This document shows positions 16,590 through 25,986 of a DNA stretch of 64,000 nucleotides, piece by piece; position 1 is the stretch's first letter; each line of letters opens with the position of its first letter. The position numbers and the translations under genes were made by a program. Below the pieces are notes generated by a model. The model had not been told where the DNA came from and did not search any database. It saw only the letters and a list, made by a program, of their open reading frames with translations. This DNA is from Flavobacterium sp. 83 (GTDB lineage: Bacteria; Bacteroidota; Bacteroidia; Flavobacteriales; Flavobacteriaceae): positions 2,728,001 to 2,792,000 of the forward strand of contig NZ_JQMS01000001.1 of NCBI RefSeq assembly GCF_000744835.1. The letters run 5' to 3'.

Positions 16590-18374
16590 TTATTCAATTG
16601 TCATTGATTTTAGTTTGGCTCTATAGGCTTCAAGAGCAATAGATTTAGAAATAAAACCATAATATTTGCCCTCTTTGATTACCGGTAGAAAAACAACTTT
16701 AGCTTTTTCAAATTTATCCATTACAGTTTCCATACTATCCTCGGGGGATATTATTTCTATAGGCGGAATCATAACTTCTTTTATCAAAGTATATTTGACA
16801 CGATAAGGGTTGAAAATAATCTCTCTGATGGTATTAAAATGCACGATTCCTACCATTTTCTGGTCTTTATCTACGACAGCAAAAATAACCTGATTGGAAT
16901 GAGAAATTAAATCAACTAATTTTTCCAGATTTTCATCGGGGGAAACGGTTAAATAATCCGTTTGTATGATTTTATTAATATCTAATGTTGATAGTACATT
17001 GGTGTCTTTATTGCTAGTGAAAGCATGTCCTTTTTTGGCTAAATTTTTCACATCCATGGAATGTTTTTCAAATCGTTTAGAAATGGCAAAACTGATAGAA
17101 GCAACAATCATTAGAGGAATCATCAAGTTATAACCTCCGGTAATTTCAGCAATTAAGAAAATGGCGGTTAAGGGCGCATGAAACAACCCACTTAATATTC
17201 CTGCCATTCCTACCATAGTAAAATTACTGATTGGTAGTTTTGTTAATCCTGTTAGATTTAGAAATTTAGAAAAGAAAAACCCAACATAAGAGCCTAAAAA
17301 TAGGGAAGGAGCAAAGTTACCTCCATTACCACCGCAACCCAGCGTAATTCCTGTAGCAAAAACTTTTACCATCATTGTAACACCAACAAAAGCTAAGAGT
17401 GCCCAACTGTTATTTCTAAATCCATTAAACAGTGTGTTTTCCATTAACTGGCCAGGATCATGCTCTGATAATGTTTTTATACTTTCATATCCTTCTCCAA
17501 AAAGTGTGGGAAAAATAAAAATTAGAATCGCTAAAACTGAAGCTCCAAAGAATGCTTTTTTATAAGCTGAAAATTTTAGTCGTTCAAAAAAATGTTCAAC
17601 TCGCTCAAAATTTCGAGAATAATAAACAGAAATTAATCCAGTAAATAATCCTAAAAGAACATAAAAAGGAATATTATGATAGTTAAAAGTTTCTTGTTGT
17701 TTAAAAGATAACAAAATGGTCTCATCTAAAGCTATAACAGAAACCAAAGCACCAGTAGCTGCGGCAATCATAATGGGTGTAAATGCTGAAATACTAACGT
17801 CAACCAACAAAACTTCAATGGCAAATAAAACTCCAGCAATAGGAGCATTAAATGCGGCGGCAATACCAGCTGCAACACCACAACCAATAAGAAGTGTTCG
17901 GTCTTTATAGCTTAATTTATATTTTTGAGCATAATTAGAACCAAATGCGGCACCCGTAATTACAATAGGACTTTCTAAACCTGCGGAACCTCCTAAACCA
18001 ACCGTTAGGGAACTGGTTACGATTTGGGCATACATTTGTTTTTTTGGAATAATACTTGCTTTTTTGGCAACAGCATATAAAATTTGGGATGTTCCTTTTT
18101 CAATTGTTCCGCTTAAGACTCTCTTTACTACAAAAACGGTCAATAAAATTCCAATAATTGGTAAAATACTATTTATGAAACCTAATTTCAAAATTCCACT
18201 TACATAGGTGGCAAACGAAAATACCCAATGGGCAAATGTTTTTAAAACAATTACTGCAAACGCGGATGAAATACCAACTAAAACCGAGGATAAAAAGATA
18301 AACTGCTTTGGCGTTAACATAGATTGCGCAAAAGCAATTATTATTTCTAATTTTGAGAGATATTTTTTGAACAT
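16590..18374 (-). CDS. ClC-type chloride channel/transporter with two CBS domains
   Basis: 594 residues with the ClC membrane core (about 25-430) and a C-terminal CBS pair (about 455-590: QTDYLTVSPDENL, then VMIPPIEIISPEDSM). Ion-path motifs are GSAGLESP (129-136, where E134 matches the gating Glu of the GREGP loop), GNGGNFAPSLFLGSYVG and the mid-membrane repeats. It moves chloride or exchanges Cl-/H+ across the inner membrane. CBS domains often bind adenine nucleotides and gate transport. The gene has its own TAnnTTTG promoter 22 nt upstream and ends 3 nt before the candidate operator of fic. Whether it is a channel or an exchanger cannot be told from the sequence. Confidence 0.9.
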   Translation of the reverse strand: MFKKYLSKLEIIIAFAQSMLTPKQFIFLSSVLVGISSAFAVIVLKTFAHWVFSFATYVSGILKLGFINSILPIIGILLTVFVVKRVLSGTIEKGTSQILYAVAKKASIIPKKQMYAQIVTSSLTVGLGGSAGLESPIVITGAAFGSNYAQKYKLSYKDRTLLIGCGVAAGIAAAFNAPIAGVLFAIEVLLVDVSISAFTPIMIAAATGALVSVIALDETILLSFKQQETFNYHNIPFYVLLGLFTGLISVYYSRNFERVEHFFERLKFSAYKKAFFGASVLAILIFIFPTLFGEGYESIKTLSEHDPGQLMENTLFNGFRNNSWALLAFVGVTMMVKVFATGITLGCGGNGGNFAPSLFLGSYVGFFFSKFLNLTGLTKLPISNFTMVGMAGILSGLFHAPLTAIFLIAEITGGYNLMIPLMIVASISFAISKRFEKHSMDVKNLAKKGHAFTSNKDTNVLSTLDINKIIQTDYLTVSPDENLEKLVDLISHSNQVIFAVVDKDQKMVGIVHFNTIREIIFNPYRVKYTLIKEVMIPPIEIISPEDSMETVMDKFEKAKVVFLPVIKEGKYYGFISKSIALEAYRAKLKSMTIE

Positions 18375-18396
18375 TATAAATTTTTTATAAGGGAAG

Positions 18397-18404
18397 CAAA
18401 ATTA
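18397..18404 (-). promoter_or_regulatory. -7 element of the ClC gene
   Basis: TAATTTTG on the minus strand, a full TAnnTTTG match, 22 nt before the ATG at 18374. Confidence 0.5.
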
Positions 18405-18412
18405 CTACTATT

Positions 18413-19087
18413 TTAAGGGTAACAAATATTTTTTAACGCTTCTTTTGTGCTTAATGGTTTTAAATTAGCCTTTGAAACAAATTCTTTAACCGCATCCGGA
18501 TTAGTTTTAGCATATTCCCGCAATGCCCAGCCAATAGCCTTTTGAATAAAAAATGCTTTAGAATCAGCTTGTTTTAAACATTCTGAGAATAAAAAAATAG
18601 TATTTGTTTTTTGCTTATAACCCAATTGAAATAGAATCGCACTTCGGTTCAACCACATATTTTCTGACTTTGAAAAATGTTCTATTACATTTTTGGTCTC
18701 CATTGGAAATTCTAATAGATATTCACCTAATATGTATTTCGATATTGTATCAACACTGTCCCACCAAGAGTTCGTTAGTATTAGTTTTTCAATCAGTTGA
18801 ATGTCATTTTTTTTATAATTTCCTTTGAGCTCTTTTATCAAAATTTCAATAGCACAATAATGAAATTCTCGTTCTGGTTTTGAATACAATTCTAAAGCAA
18901 TTGCTCTAGCGTTTGCTGTAATTTCTTCTTTGTATTCTTTATAAATCTCCTTAAAAATACGTCTTCGTTCCTCAGTTTTTATCCCAAAAAAAAGGAAATT
19001 ATTTTTCATGTATTTTGCCATTGCAAAAGCACTTTCCTGATTTTTGTTTGTTGTGAAAGCGTTTTCTAATTCAAGTATAAAGTTCAT
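18413..19087 (-). CDS. AlkD-like DNA alkylation repair protein
   Basis: 224 residues of HEAT-like helical repeats. Diagnostic patches are NNFLFFGIKTEERR near the N-terminus and NSWWDSVDTISKYILGEYL in the middle; the WWDxVD segment belongs to the AlkC/AlkD DNA glycosylase family, which removes bulky or N3/N7-alkylated purines. The C-terminal part (QKAIGWALREYAKTNPDAV) also fits. I use the ATG at 19087 (MNFILELENAF). An upstream ATG would add residues translated from a palindromic repeat (19104-19128) and is unlikely. It is the last gene after two gamma-glutamyltransferases on the same strand. Confidence 0.88.
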   Translation of the reverse strand: MNFILELENAFTTNKNQESAFAMAKYMKNNFLFFGIKTEERRRIFKEIYKEYKEEITANARAIALELYSKPEREFHYCAIEILIKELKGNYKKNDIQLIEKLILTNSWWDSVDTISKYILGEYLLEFPMETKNVIEHFSKSENMWLNRSAILFQLGYKQKTNTIFLFSECLKQADSKAFFIQKAIGWALREYAKTNPDAVKEFVSKANLKPLSTKEALKNICYP

Positions 19088-19103
19088 AAATATTAAATTT
19101 GTC

Positions 19104-19128
19104 GTCATCCTGAGCACAGTCGAAGGAC
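19104..19128. repeat. REP-like palindrome, family 2 (copy A)
   Basis: GTCATCCTGAGCACAGTCGA and a few further bases form an imperfect palindrome. It abuts the stop codon of the first gamma-glutamyltransferase gene and the start of the AlkD-like gene. Related copies lie at 42887-42910 and, inside hsdM, at 63496-63517. Sequences of this kind are common dispersed elements in Bacteroidota genomes. Confidence 0.8.
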
Positions 19129-20813
19129 TAAAATCCTACAGCTGTATCGTCTCCTCTAAAATCAGCTCCACCTTCTAATTTTTTATTTGGCAAAACTAAT
19201 ATTGCATCAACTTTTCCTATTACAGGCGTCGTTTTTTCATTGATTTTATATCCTTTTAATTTCAAAGAATCAAAGGTTTTAGTATCGAAAGTATTAGGTT
19301 CAAAAGTGATTAAATCAGGTAGCCATTGGTGGTGAAAACGAGGTGCGTTAACTGCTTGCTGCATGCTTAAACCATATTCATGAACATTTAATATTGTTTG
19401 CAATACTGAAGTGATGATTGTAGAACCTCCAGGTGAACCTACAACCATAAATAATTTTCCGTTTTTCTCTACAATAGTTGGAGTCATAGAACTCAACATT
19501 CGTTTTTGTGGCGCAATACTGTTGGCTTCATTTCCTATTAATCCAAACATATTAGGTTCTCCGGGTTTCGTGCTAAAATCGTCCATTTCGTTGTTGAGGA
19601 AAAAGCCTAATGCCTCACAATAATATTTAGAGCCATAACCTGCATTTAGCGTTGTCGTAGCAGCTACAGCATTACCAAATTGATCCACAATAGAATAATG
19701 TGTGGTTTCAGTACTTTCGTTATAGTTTACTTTTCCTTCTTTTATATCTGATGAAAGTGTAGCCTTATCAACATTAAAACTTGCCATTCTTTGTTTTAAA
19801 TAATCATCATTCATTAATCCCTTAAGGGGAATTTTTACAAAGTCAGGATCGCCCAAGAAATAGCTTCGATCAGCATAGGCTCTTCTTTCGGCTTCAACAA
19901 TGACCTGAATAGATTCAGATGAATTATGTCCCATTTTGGCCAAATCATATGGAGCTATCATTTTAAAAATTTGAGCTAGACATATTCCGCCACTACTGGG
20001 TGGCGGCATGGAAATGATCTTTAAATCTTTATAATCAAAAGTGAGTGGTGTTCTCCATTTGGCTTCATATTTGGCTAAATCTTCCATAGTAATTATAGCT
20101 CCTTTTTCCTGAAGGTATTGCACCAATATTTTAGCTGTTTCACCTTTGTAAAATTCAGCTCTACCATTTTTAGAAATCCGTCTTAATATGGCTGCCAAGG
20201 CAGGGTATTTAATAGTGTCATTTTCTTTATAGACAGTCGAAAGAAGGGAATTAGCTCCGTTTATTTTAATTAACTCGTTTCGGTATTCGCTAAGTCTTTT
20301 TTCTTGTTTATTGGTAACGATAACTCCACGTTCTGCTAATTCTATTACGGGTTTTAATATTGTTTCGATAGGTAGGGATCCTAATTTTCTATGTACTTCA
20401 AATACTCCTGCGATGGTTCCAGGGATTCCAATGGCGAGTGCTGTAGATGTACTTTTCCCTTTTATAACATTCCCTTTATCATCGAGAAACATATCTTTAG
20501 TAGCTGCTAACGGGGCTTTTTCGCGATAATCCAAAGTTCCGGTTTCCCCAGTCGCTTTTCGATAGACCATAAAACCACCCCCCCCAATATTTCCTGCATA
20601 TGGATAGGATACTGCAAGAGCCAGTTCAGTAGCAACCATTGCATCAAAAGCATTACCACCTTTTTTCATAATTTCAACACCAATTTGTGAAGCCTCTTCA
20701 CGTGCCGATACCACCATTGCTTTATTAGCAACCAGCCCTGTAGGCTTTACCATAACATTCTGGGTTTTACAACCAATAGAAAAAACACTCAATAGAATAA
20801 TAATTTTTTTCAT
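19128..20813 (-). CDS. ggt: Gamma-glutamyltransferase, lipoprotein (paralogue 1)
   Basis: 561 residues beginning with lipobox signal peptide [18 protein letters not shown] (Cys15). GGT is an Ntn-hydrolase that matures by self-cleavage before the Thr of TTHYSIVD (Thr370), the active nucleophile. It hydrolyses glutathione and other gamma-glutamyl compounds or moves the glutamyl group to acceptors. Family motifs [46 protein letters not shown] and [15 protein letters not shown] are all intact. It lies 17 nt after a close paralogue of identical length, so the two arose by tandem duplication and are probably cotranscribed. As a lipoprotein it acts in the periplasm. Confidence 0.95.
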   Translation of the reverse strand: MKKIIILLSVFSIGCKTQNVMVKPTGLVANKAMVVSAREEASQIGVEIMKKGGNAFDAMVATELALAVSYPYAGNIGGGGFMVYRKATGETGTLDYREKAPLAATKDMFLDDKGNVIKGKSTSTALAIGIPGTIAGVFEVHRKLGSLPIETILKPVIELAERGVIVTNKQEKRLSEYRNELIKINGANSLLSTVYKENDTIKYPALAAILRRISKNGRAEFYKGETAKILVQYLQEKGAIITMEDLAKYEAKWRTPLTFDYKDLKIISMPPPSSGGICLAQIFKMIAPYDLAKMGHNSSESIQVIVEAERRAYADRSYFLGDPDFVKIPLKGLMNDDYLKQRMASFNVDKATLSSDIKEGKVNYNESTETTHYSIVDQFGNAVAATTTLNAGYGSKYYCEALGFFLNNEMDDFSTKPGEPNMFGLIGNEANSIAPQKRMLSSMTPTIVEKNGKLFMVVGSPGGSTIITSVLQTILNVHEYGLSMQQAVNAPRFHHQWLPDLITFEPNTFDTKTFDSLKLKGYKINEKTTPVIGKVDAILVLPNKKLEGGADFRGDDTAVGF

Positions 20814-20830
20814 TTGGATATTTTAATTTT

Positions 20831-22516
20831 TTAAAAACCAACCGCTTTATTATCACCTCTTTTATCTGCACCACCTTCTAGTTTTCCATTTGGAAGAACT
20901 AAAATGGCGTCTACCTCGCCTATAATTTCCTTGTTTTTTTCATTGATGATATAGTCTTTTTTCTTTAAATTATTTAATAAATCCTTATTGAAGGAATTGG
21001 GCTCAAAAGTAATTTCATCCGGTAACCATTGATGATGAAAACGGGGTGCATTTACTGCCGCTTGCATGCTCATGCCAAATTCATAGACATTCAATATTGT
21101 TTGTAAAACGGAAGTGATAATGGTAGAACCTCCCGGTGTTCCTACAACCATGAAAAGTTTTCCCTCTTTCTCAACAATAGTCGGCGTCATAGAGCTTAAC
21201 ATTCTTTTTTCGGGAGCAATGCTGTTGGCTTCAGTTCCGGTTAGTCCATATAAGTTAGGAACTCCTGGCTTTGCACTAAAATCATCCATTTGATTGTTTA
21301 AAAAGAAACCCAATTCATCGCAATATATTTTAGATCCATAATTATCATTTAATGTAGTTGTAACCGCAACAGCATTACCTTTAGCATCCACAATAGAATA
21401 ATGGGTGGTTTGTTTACTTTCATAGCCTTTGATTTCTCCATTTGCAATATCAGAGGATTTTGATGCTTTATCAAAAGAAAAATTACTCATTCTTTTTTCT
21501 AAATAGGTTGGATCCACTAATTCTTTCAACGGAAGTTTTACAAAATCAGGATCTCCAAGGAAATAATTTCTGTCAGCATATGCTCTTCGCTCTGCTTCAG
21601 TGATTACCTGAATGGTTTTTAGACTGTTGTGTCCCATTTGAGAGAGATTGAAAGGCTCAATCATTTTCATGATTTGATTCAGACATATTCCACCGCTACT
21701 TGGCGGAGACATAGAGGTTATTTTTAAATTTTTATATTTAAATGTAATTGGAGTTCTCCATTTAGCCTGATATTTTTTCAAATCTTCCAAGGTTATATTT
21801 CCACCTTTTTTAGCCAAAAAAGCAACTAATTTTTGAGCAGTTTCTCCATTGTAAAATTCATCACGACCGTTTATGGCAATTCTTTTTAAAGTAGCTGCTA
21901 ATGCTGGATATTTTATAGTGTCATTTTCTTTATATTCTTTTGAAAATAAACTGTTTTTACCATTACTTTTTATAAATGAATCTCTGTAATAATTTAAACT
22001 TTCCGCTTGAAATTTAGTAACAACGACTCCTCTTTGGGCTAAAGCAATTACTGGTTTCAGAATTTCACTTATAGGTAGAGAACCATATTTTTTATGTACT
22101 TCGAATATTCCTGCAATTGTACCAGGAATTCCCGATGCCAAAGCTGTTTCTCTACTTTTTCCTTCAATTACATTTCCGTTTTTATCCAGATACATATTTT
22201 TAGTTGCCGCTAGAGGTGCTTTTTCTCTGTAATCGATTGCTCCAGTTTCACCATCGGCTTTTCTAAAAACCATAAAACCGCCTCCACCAATATTTCCCGC
22301 CTGTGGATGTGAAACTGCCAAAGCTAGTTCTGTGGCAACCATCGCATCAAAAGCATTTCCGCCTTTTTGCATGATTTCAATCCCAATTTGCGAAGCTTCT
22401 TCACGCGCTGATACTACCATCGCTTTTGAGGTTACTAACCCCGTTGGCTCAATTATTTTTTCATTCGATTTACATGCTAAAACGGCAAAGGCAAGCAGAA
22501 ACAGTATTTTTTTCAT
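20831..22516 (-). CDS. ggt: Gamma-glutamyltransferase, lipoprotein (paralogue 2)
   Basis: 561 residues, colinear with the neighbour at 19128-20813 and sharing most residues throughout. Signal peptide MKKILFLLAFAVLACKSNEK with lipobox VLAC. The self-processing nucleophile is again Thr370 in [11 protein letters not shown]. Differences cluster in surface stretches such as KSRETALASGIPG and YESKQT. Its ATG overlaps the stop of the upstream ACP-phosphodiesterase gene (ATGA), so AcpH-like, GGT2, GGT1 and perhaps AlkD form one transcription unit. Why two enzymes are kept is unclear; differing acceptor use is possible. Confidence 0.95.
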   Translation of the reverse strand: MKKILFLLAFAVLACKSNEKIIEPTGLVTSKAMVVSAREEASQIGIEIMQKGGNAFDAMVATELALAVSHPQAGNIGGGGFMVFRKADGETGAIDYREKAPLAATKNMYLDKNGNVIEGKSRETALASGIPGTIAGIFEVHKKYGSLPISEILKPVIALAQRGVVVTKFQAESLNYYRDSFIKSNGKNSLFSKEYKENDTIKYPALAATLKRIAINGRDEFYNGETAQKLVAFLAKKGGNITLEDLKKYQAKWRTPITFKYKNLKITSMSPPSSGGICLNQIMKMIEPFNLSQMGHNSLKTIQVITEAERRAYADRNYFLGDPDFVKLPLKELVDPTYLEKRMSNFSFDKASKSSDIANGEIKGYESKQTTHYSIVDAKGNAVAVTTTLNDNYGSKIYCDELGFFLNNQMDDFSAKPGVPNLYGLTGTEANSIAPEKRMLSSMTPTIVEKEGKLFMVVGTPGGSTIITSVLQTILNVYEFGMSMQAAVNAPRFHHQWLPDEITFEPNSFNKDLLNNLKKKDYIINEKNKEIIGEVDAILVLPNGKLEGGADKRGDNKAVGF

Positions 22517-23097
22517 AAGGTTATTATTTTAGCATTAGAAAATAGTATTAATTCTTTAAAAAAATCGCTAAACTCGGTTTCAAATTCTGAATAAAATTCC
22601 GAAAGTTCATTAGTAGCAAATTGCATTTTAGATTCGTTTTTGGTACGATGATCCATCTGCGTCAAGATTCGATTAATTCCATCAATAGTTTGATAACTTA
22701 CTAACCAATTTTGTTTTATCATGTATGGCATCATTCCTTTGGTTCTTTCTGAAAGAACAGCATTGTTGACATGCAAACATTGATAAAAACGATCGACGAA
22801 AATGTCAAGTTTTTCATCAGAATATTTAGTCCAGTTTTTTGCCAAAAAATGATCGTAGAAAACATCTACAATAACACCTGCATAATGATGGTAATTTTCA
22901 TGAAGTCGTTTTGTGCTTTTTCTGAAAATGGGATGGGCATCAGTAAATGTATCGATAGCTCGGTGTAGAATGATTCCTTTTTGGATATCAATGGGATAAC
23001 TTTCAAACTGTTTTCCACGAATTCCATCAGCCATAAAATTACCAATTTTGATTAAATCATTGTCACCTGAAAGATAAATGTGTGCTAGGAAATTCAT
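22513..23097 (-). CDS. Acyl carrier protein phosphodiesterase-like protein
   Basis: 194 residues starting MNFLAHIYLSGDNDLIKIGNFMADGI, the signature start of the AcpH family, which removes the 4'-phosphopantetheine group from acyl carrier protein. HRAIDTFTDAHPIFRKS carries further conserved His/Asp residues expected to bind metal. Length matches the family. It is the first gene of a tightly packed unit with two GGT genes, overlapping the next gene by 4 nt (ATGA). The link between the functions is not obvious. Confidence 0.85.
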   Translation of the reverse strand: MNFLAHIYLSGDNDLIKIGNFMADGIRGKQFESYPIDIQKGIILHRAIDTFTDAHPIFRKSTKRLHENYHHYAGVIVDVFYDHFLAKNWTKYSDEKLDIFVDRFYQCLHVNNAVLSERTKGMMPYMIKQNWLVSYQTIDGINRILTQMDHRTKNESKMQFATNELSEFYSEFETEFSDFFKELILFSNAKIITL

Positions 23098-23235
23098 CTG
23101 TTAGTTTATTGGATTATTAGCCATCGGAAAATTTGTTGCTATAAATATAAACAAAACGCTGTACTTAAAGAACTATATTTGAGTCTTGATTTCTATATAA
23201 TATGTAAAAAAGATATTTTTAGTAATTAATCTGTT

Positions 23236-24351
23236 TTATTTTGTTATCGTTAAATTATATACTTTTATAAATCGTTCTGAAAGAACAGATTTAGTTGAAT
23301 ATGAGTTTATTAAAACAGGTTGTTTGAGTTTTAGTATGCTATCTACGATTGTTTGTATTTCCTTGTCAGTAGTTGAATCAGAAATTGGTAAAAAAAGAAA
23401 TTTTTGATTGTATTGTTTCATGATTTTATGCTCTTTTTCAATTAAGACATCGTTAGTTTTGGGATCCATTATACTAACAACATTTTTCATTTTTCCGTTT
23501 AATATAAAACCAAAAAACTCGTCGTCAGTTGGATAAGGTGTGAAGTAAACATGTTGTTGCAGTTTTATGATTTTTCCACGTTCAAAACTTTTTAAGGTAT
23601 CAATATTATTAGTACCAAGTTCACTTTTTATTTTTAATGTACTATTTTCATTTACTATTATATTACGAAAGACATTGGCTCTGTCTTTGCCTAAATAGCA
23701 ATGAACGTAATATTTGCCTTTTAAATTATGGGCTATATTTTTTATTTTAATTAAGGAAGTATCATTGTCATCTATCCATGGCAGCATAGGAATTGAAATT
23801 AATTTAATTCCAATATCACTTGTATTTGTTAATTCTTCTTGCATTAAGATAGGCTCTGCCGGAATAACCATTTCACTTAATAATGAAATAATAGCAGTAT
23901 AATTTTGAGATTTTAGTTCTTTTATTTTTTTGGCATCTGGATAGGAGCCAAAGTGAAATTCAGCATTTTCACTTTTATTAAATTTACTATAATCCAAATT
24001 AGAATTGACAAGAAGTTCAGGTCTAAAACTGAAAATATATAATGAGACCATTAATGCTATTCCTGAAAAAAGAAGCATTAACCCTTTAGTTGTTTTGTTT
24101 TGGGAGTTATAAAAAAAACGAGAAATTAAAATAGTTATAAACAGAACGGTTATTAAAAAAATTAAAATGGCTATTTTTTGAACTAAACTTTCATTTGAGT
24201 GAGACCAGTTTTCATTTGCAGCTTTTTCAGCTAACATTCTTGATGGCCCAACAGTTAGCATTAAAAGACCTAGAGGAAAGACTAAACTTAATCCAAAAAA
24301 ACAAAAAGTTATTGCATTTTTAAGCGTGTTATTTGAAGTGTTTTTATTCAT
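23236..24351 (-). CDS. Membrane-anchored tyrosine/dual-specificity phosphatase-like protein
   Basis: Three predicted membrane helices (about 12-34, 59-80, 90-108) precede a cytosolic or periplasmic domain. That domain reads as a dual-specificity phosphatase: FHFGSYPDAKKIKEL, IPMLPWIDDND (possible general acid), then HCYLGKDR, an intact HCx5R loop (C218, R224). A second, degenerate copy of the same domain seems to follow (VYFTPYPTDDEFFGF to VLINSYSTKSVLSERF), without the Cys. It lies 74 nt downstream of the yaiO-like gene on the same strand. It may dephosphorylate a protein, lipid or sugar in envelope polysaccharide metabolism; that is inference. Confidence 0.6.
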   Translation of the reverse strand: MNKNTSNNTLKNAITFCFFGLSLVFPLGLLMLTVGPSRMLAEKAANENWSHSNESLVQKIAILIFLITVLFITILISRFFYNSQNKTTKGLMLLFSGIALMVSLYIFSFRPELLVNSNLDYSKFNKSENAEFHFGSYPDAKKIKELKSQNYTAIISLLSEMVIPAEPILMQEELTNTSDIGIKLISIPMLPWIDDNDTSLIKIKNIAHNLKGKYYVHCYLGKDRANVFRNIIVNENSTLKIKSELGTNNIDTLKSFERGKIIKLQQHVYFTPYPTDDEFFGFILNGKMKNVVSIMDPKTNDVLIEKEHKIMKQYNQKFLFLPISDSTTDKEIQTIVDSILKLKQPVLINSYSTKSVLSERFIKVYNLTITK

Positions 24352-24425
24352 GTTTACTGTTTTTATTTACATAATTATTGCTATACTATCTTTGAAAGTG
24401 TATTTTATAGTTTTGATTATTTTTT

Positions 24426-25676
24426 TTAAAATATATATTGTAATTGCATCGAAATATTTATTTCGTTTTGGAACTTACTTGGGGAATATTCTTGTCTATT
24501 ATATCCTGTTTGTATCCCATAAATAAATTTTTTGAAAAGTACTTTATTATAACCTGCCCCAAATCTATAGGAGTTTAATGAAATCCGCTCACTAAATTGT
24601 GAAATTGTTTCTCTTTCATCTGGAGATGTTCCATATCCTGTATTCAATGAGAAATAGTCGTATCTTGAATTGAAATAATATCTATATGTAGCTGAAAACG
24701 ATGGATATGGTTTTTGTTCACCTAGTTGCATGTATGTTTTTATATTTAACCAGCCTGCACCAATATATTTACTTACACCTATTGCAGCTGAATAAGTTTC
24801 ATTATTGATTGTTTTATTGTATCTTATTCCTAATTCTCCATCCCAACGATTACCTAAATTTTGAAAAAATGAATAATTCAACCTTAATTTTGGAAAAATT
24901 CTATCCTCGCTATAACCAACATTTAGGTAGGAATAATTTTTTTTGGATGTTTTAATATAAGTTTCAATTTCATAAAGGGAACCCGAAAGTATGCTGTTAT
25001 TATTAGATTGTCGATCATTATAATTATATCTACCAATAAGGGTTATATTTTTTAGTTGCTTAACATATTGCAAGCTGGTATAATTCCATGGACCAACTCC
25101 TGATCTATTAAAAAAGGTTGTATTATTGCTAATACCTATTCTATCTGAAAATGAATTCAATTTCAAATCAAATAATTGGTCTTTTAAATCAGTATCTTCA
25201 GGATATTTTTTGACTAAAAAGTTTAAATACTCAAAAGTTATTTTTGGTTCTTTTTCTAAATTTAAAGCTTGTAGTTTTAATAGATAAAAATCTCTTTCTT
25301 CAGGATAAAAAGAGATTGCTTGGTCTATAACCGTATTAGCACTTTTACTATTTTTTTGTTCTATTTCAAGTTTTGTCAAGTAACTAAATGCTTCTTTATA
25401 TTTAGGATTTTTAATAATGACATAATTGAAATAGTATCGGGCGCTATCAATCTCATTTGTCATTTTATAAGCGCGACCCAATGCCACATGAAAATCTAAA
25501 TAATTAGGGGCTTTTTTTATTCCTAAATGACCAAGTTCAATTGCTTTAGTATAATTTTTTTCAACAGTAATTAATTTATTCGTCACTACTAATAGACTAT
25601 CAGTATCGATTTTTTGAGAGAATAAATATGTGTTAGTTAAAAATACAACTAAAACAAGTATATATTTTATTTTCAT
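24426..25676 (-). CDS. YaiO-type outer-membrane beta-barrel with N-terminal TPR
   Basis: Signal peptide MKIKYILVLVVFLTNTYLFSQ, then TPR-like helices (about 30-160: AIELGHLGIKKAPNYLDFHVALGRAY) and, from about 170, a chain of amphipathic strands rich in Tyr, Asn and Gly that ends in LQYIF, as outer-membrane barrels do. This is the YaiO architecture. YaiO proteins often lie next to polysaccharide or glycosyltransferase genes and are thought to be porins or export channels, but their role is unproven. The gene is followed by the phosphatase-like membrane protein and is divergent from glmM. Confidence 0.8.
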   Translation of the reverse strand: MKIKYILVLVVFLTNTYLFSQKIDTDSLLVVTNKLITVEKNYTKAIELGHLGIKKAPNYLDFHVALGRAYKMTNEIDSARYYFNYVIIKNPKYKEAFSYLTKLEIEQKNSKSANTVIDQAISFYPEERDFYLLKLQALNLEKEPKITFEYLNFLVKKYPEDTDLKDQLFDLKLNSFSDRIGISNNTTFFNRSGVGPWNYTSLQYVKQLKNITLIGRYNYNDRQSNNNSILSGSLYEIETYIKTSKKNYSYLNVGYSEDRIFPKLRLNYSFFQNLGNRWDGELGIRYNKTINNETYSAAIGVSKYIGAGWLNIKTYMQLGEQKPYPSFSATYRYYFNSRYDYFSLNTGYGTSPDERETISQFSERISLNSYRFGAGYNKVLFKKFIYGIQTGYNRQEYSPSKFQNEINISMQLQYIF

Positions 25677-25986
25677 AGGGCAATTTTGTTTGTATTAATT
25701 TTCTGTTTAACGTCTCAATTTTATAAAATTATTGTAAATTTCTTTCAAAAAAATGATTTTTGAGGTAAAAGTAATGATTTACATTAAAAAAAATAATATG
25801 TTTTGACGATTTATATTATTCGTTTTTTTCTTATAAAATGATACAGTTAACTACAAATTAAGGCATTAAATTTAGTAATTAAATTTAATTGCAACAATTT
25901 TTAAAAACATATTTGACAAGTATTATTACAACTCAGTAACTTTTTTATATTTGTGTATTGTTAATACTTTAAAATCTAAATCATAA
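25677..25986. other. Divergent promoter region between yaiO-like gene and glmM
   Basis: 310 bp, very AT-rich, with no open frame of note. A -7 element for glmM lies at 25946-25953. I see no clear operator or riboswitch. Confidence 0.6.
25946..25953 (+). promoter_or_regulatory. -7 element of glmM
   Basis: TATATTTG matches TAnnTTTG, 34 nt before the ATG. A TTGACA-like sequence at 25913-25918 is too far upstream (30 nt) for a standard -33 box. Confidence 0.5.
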
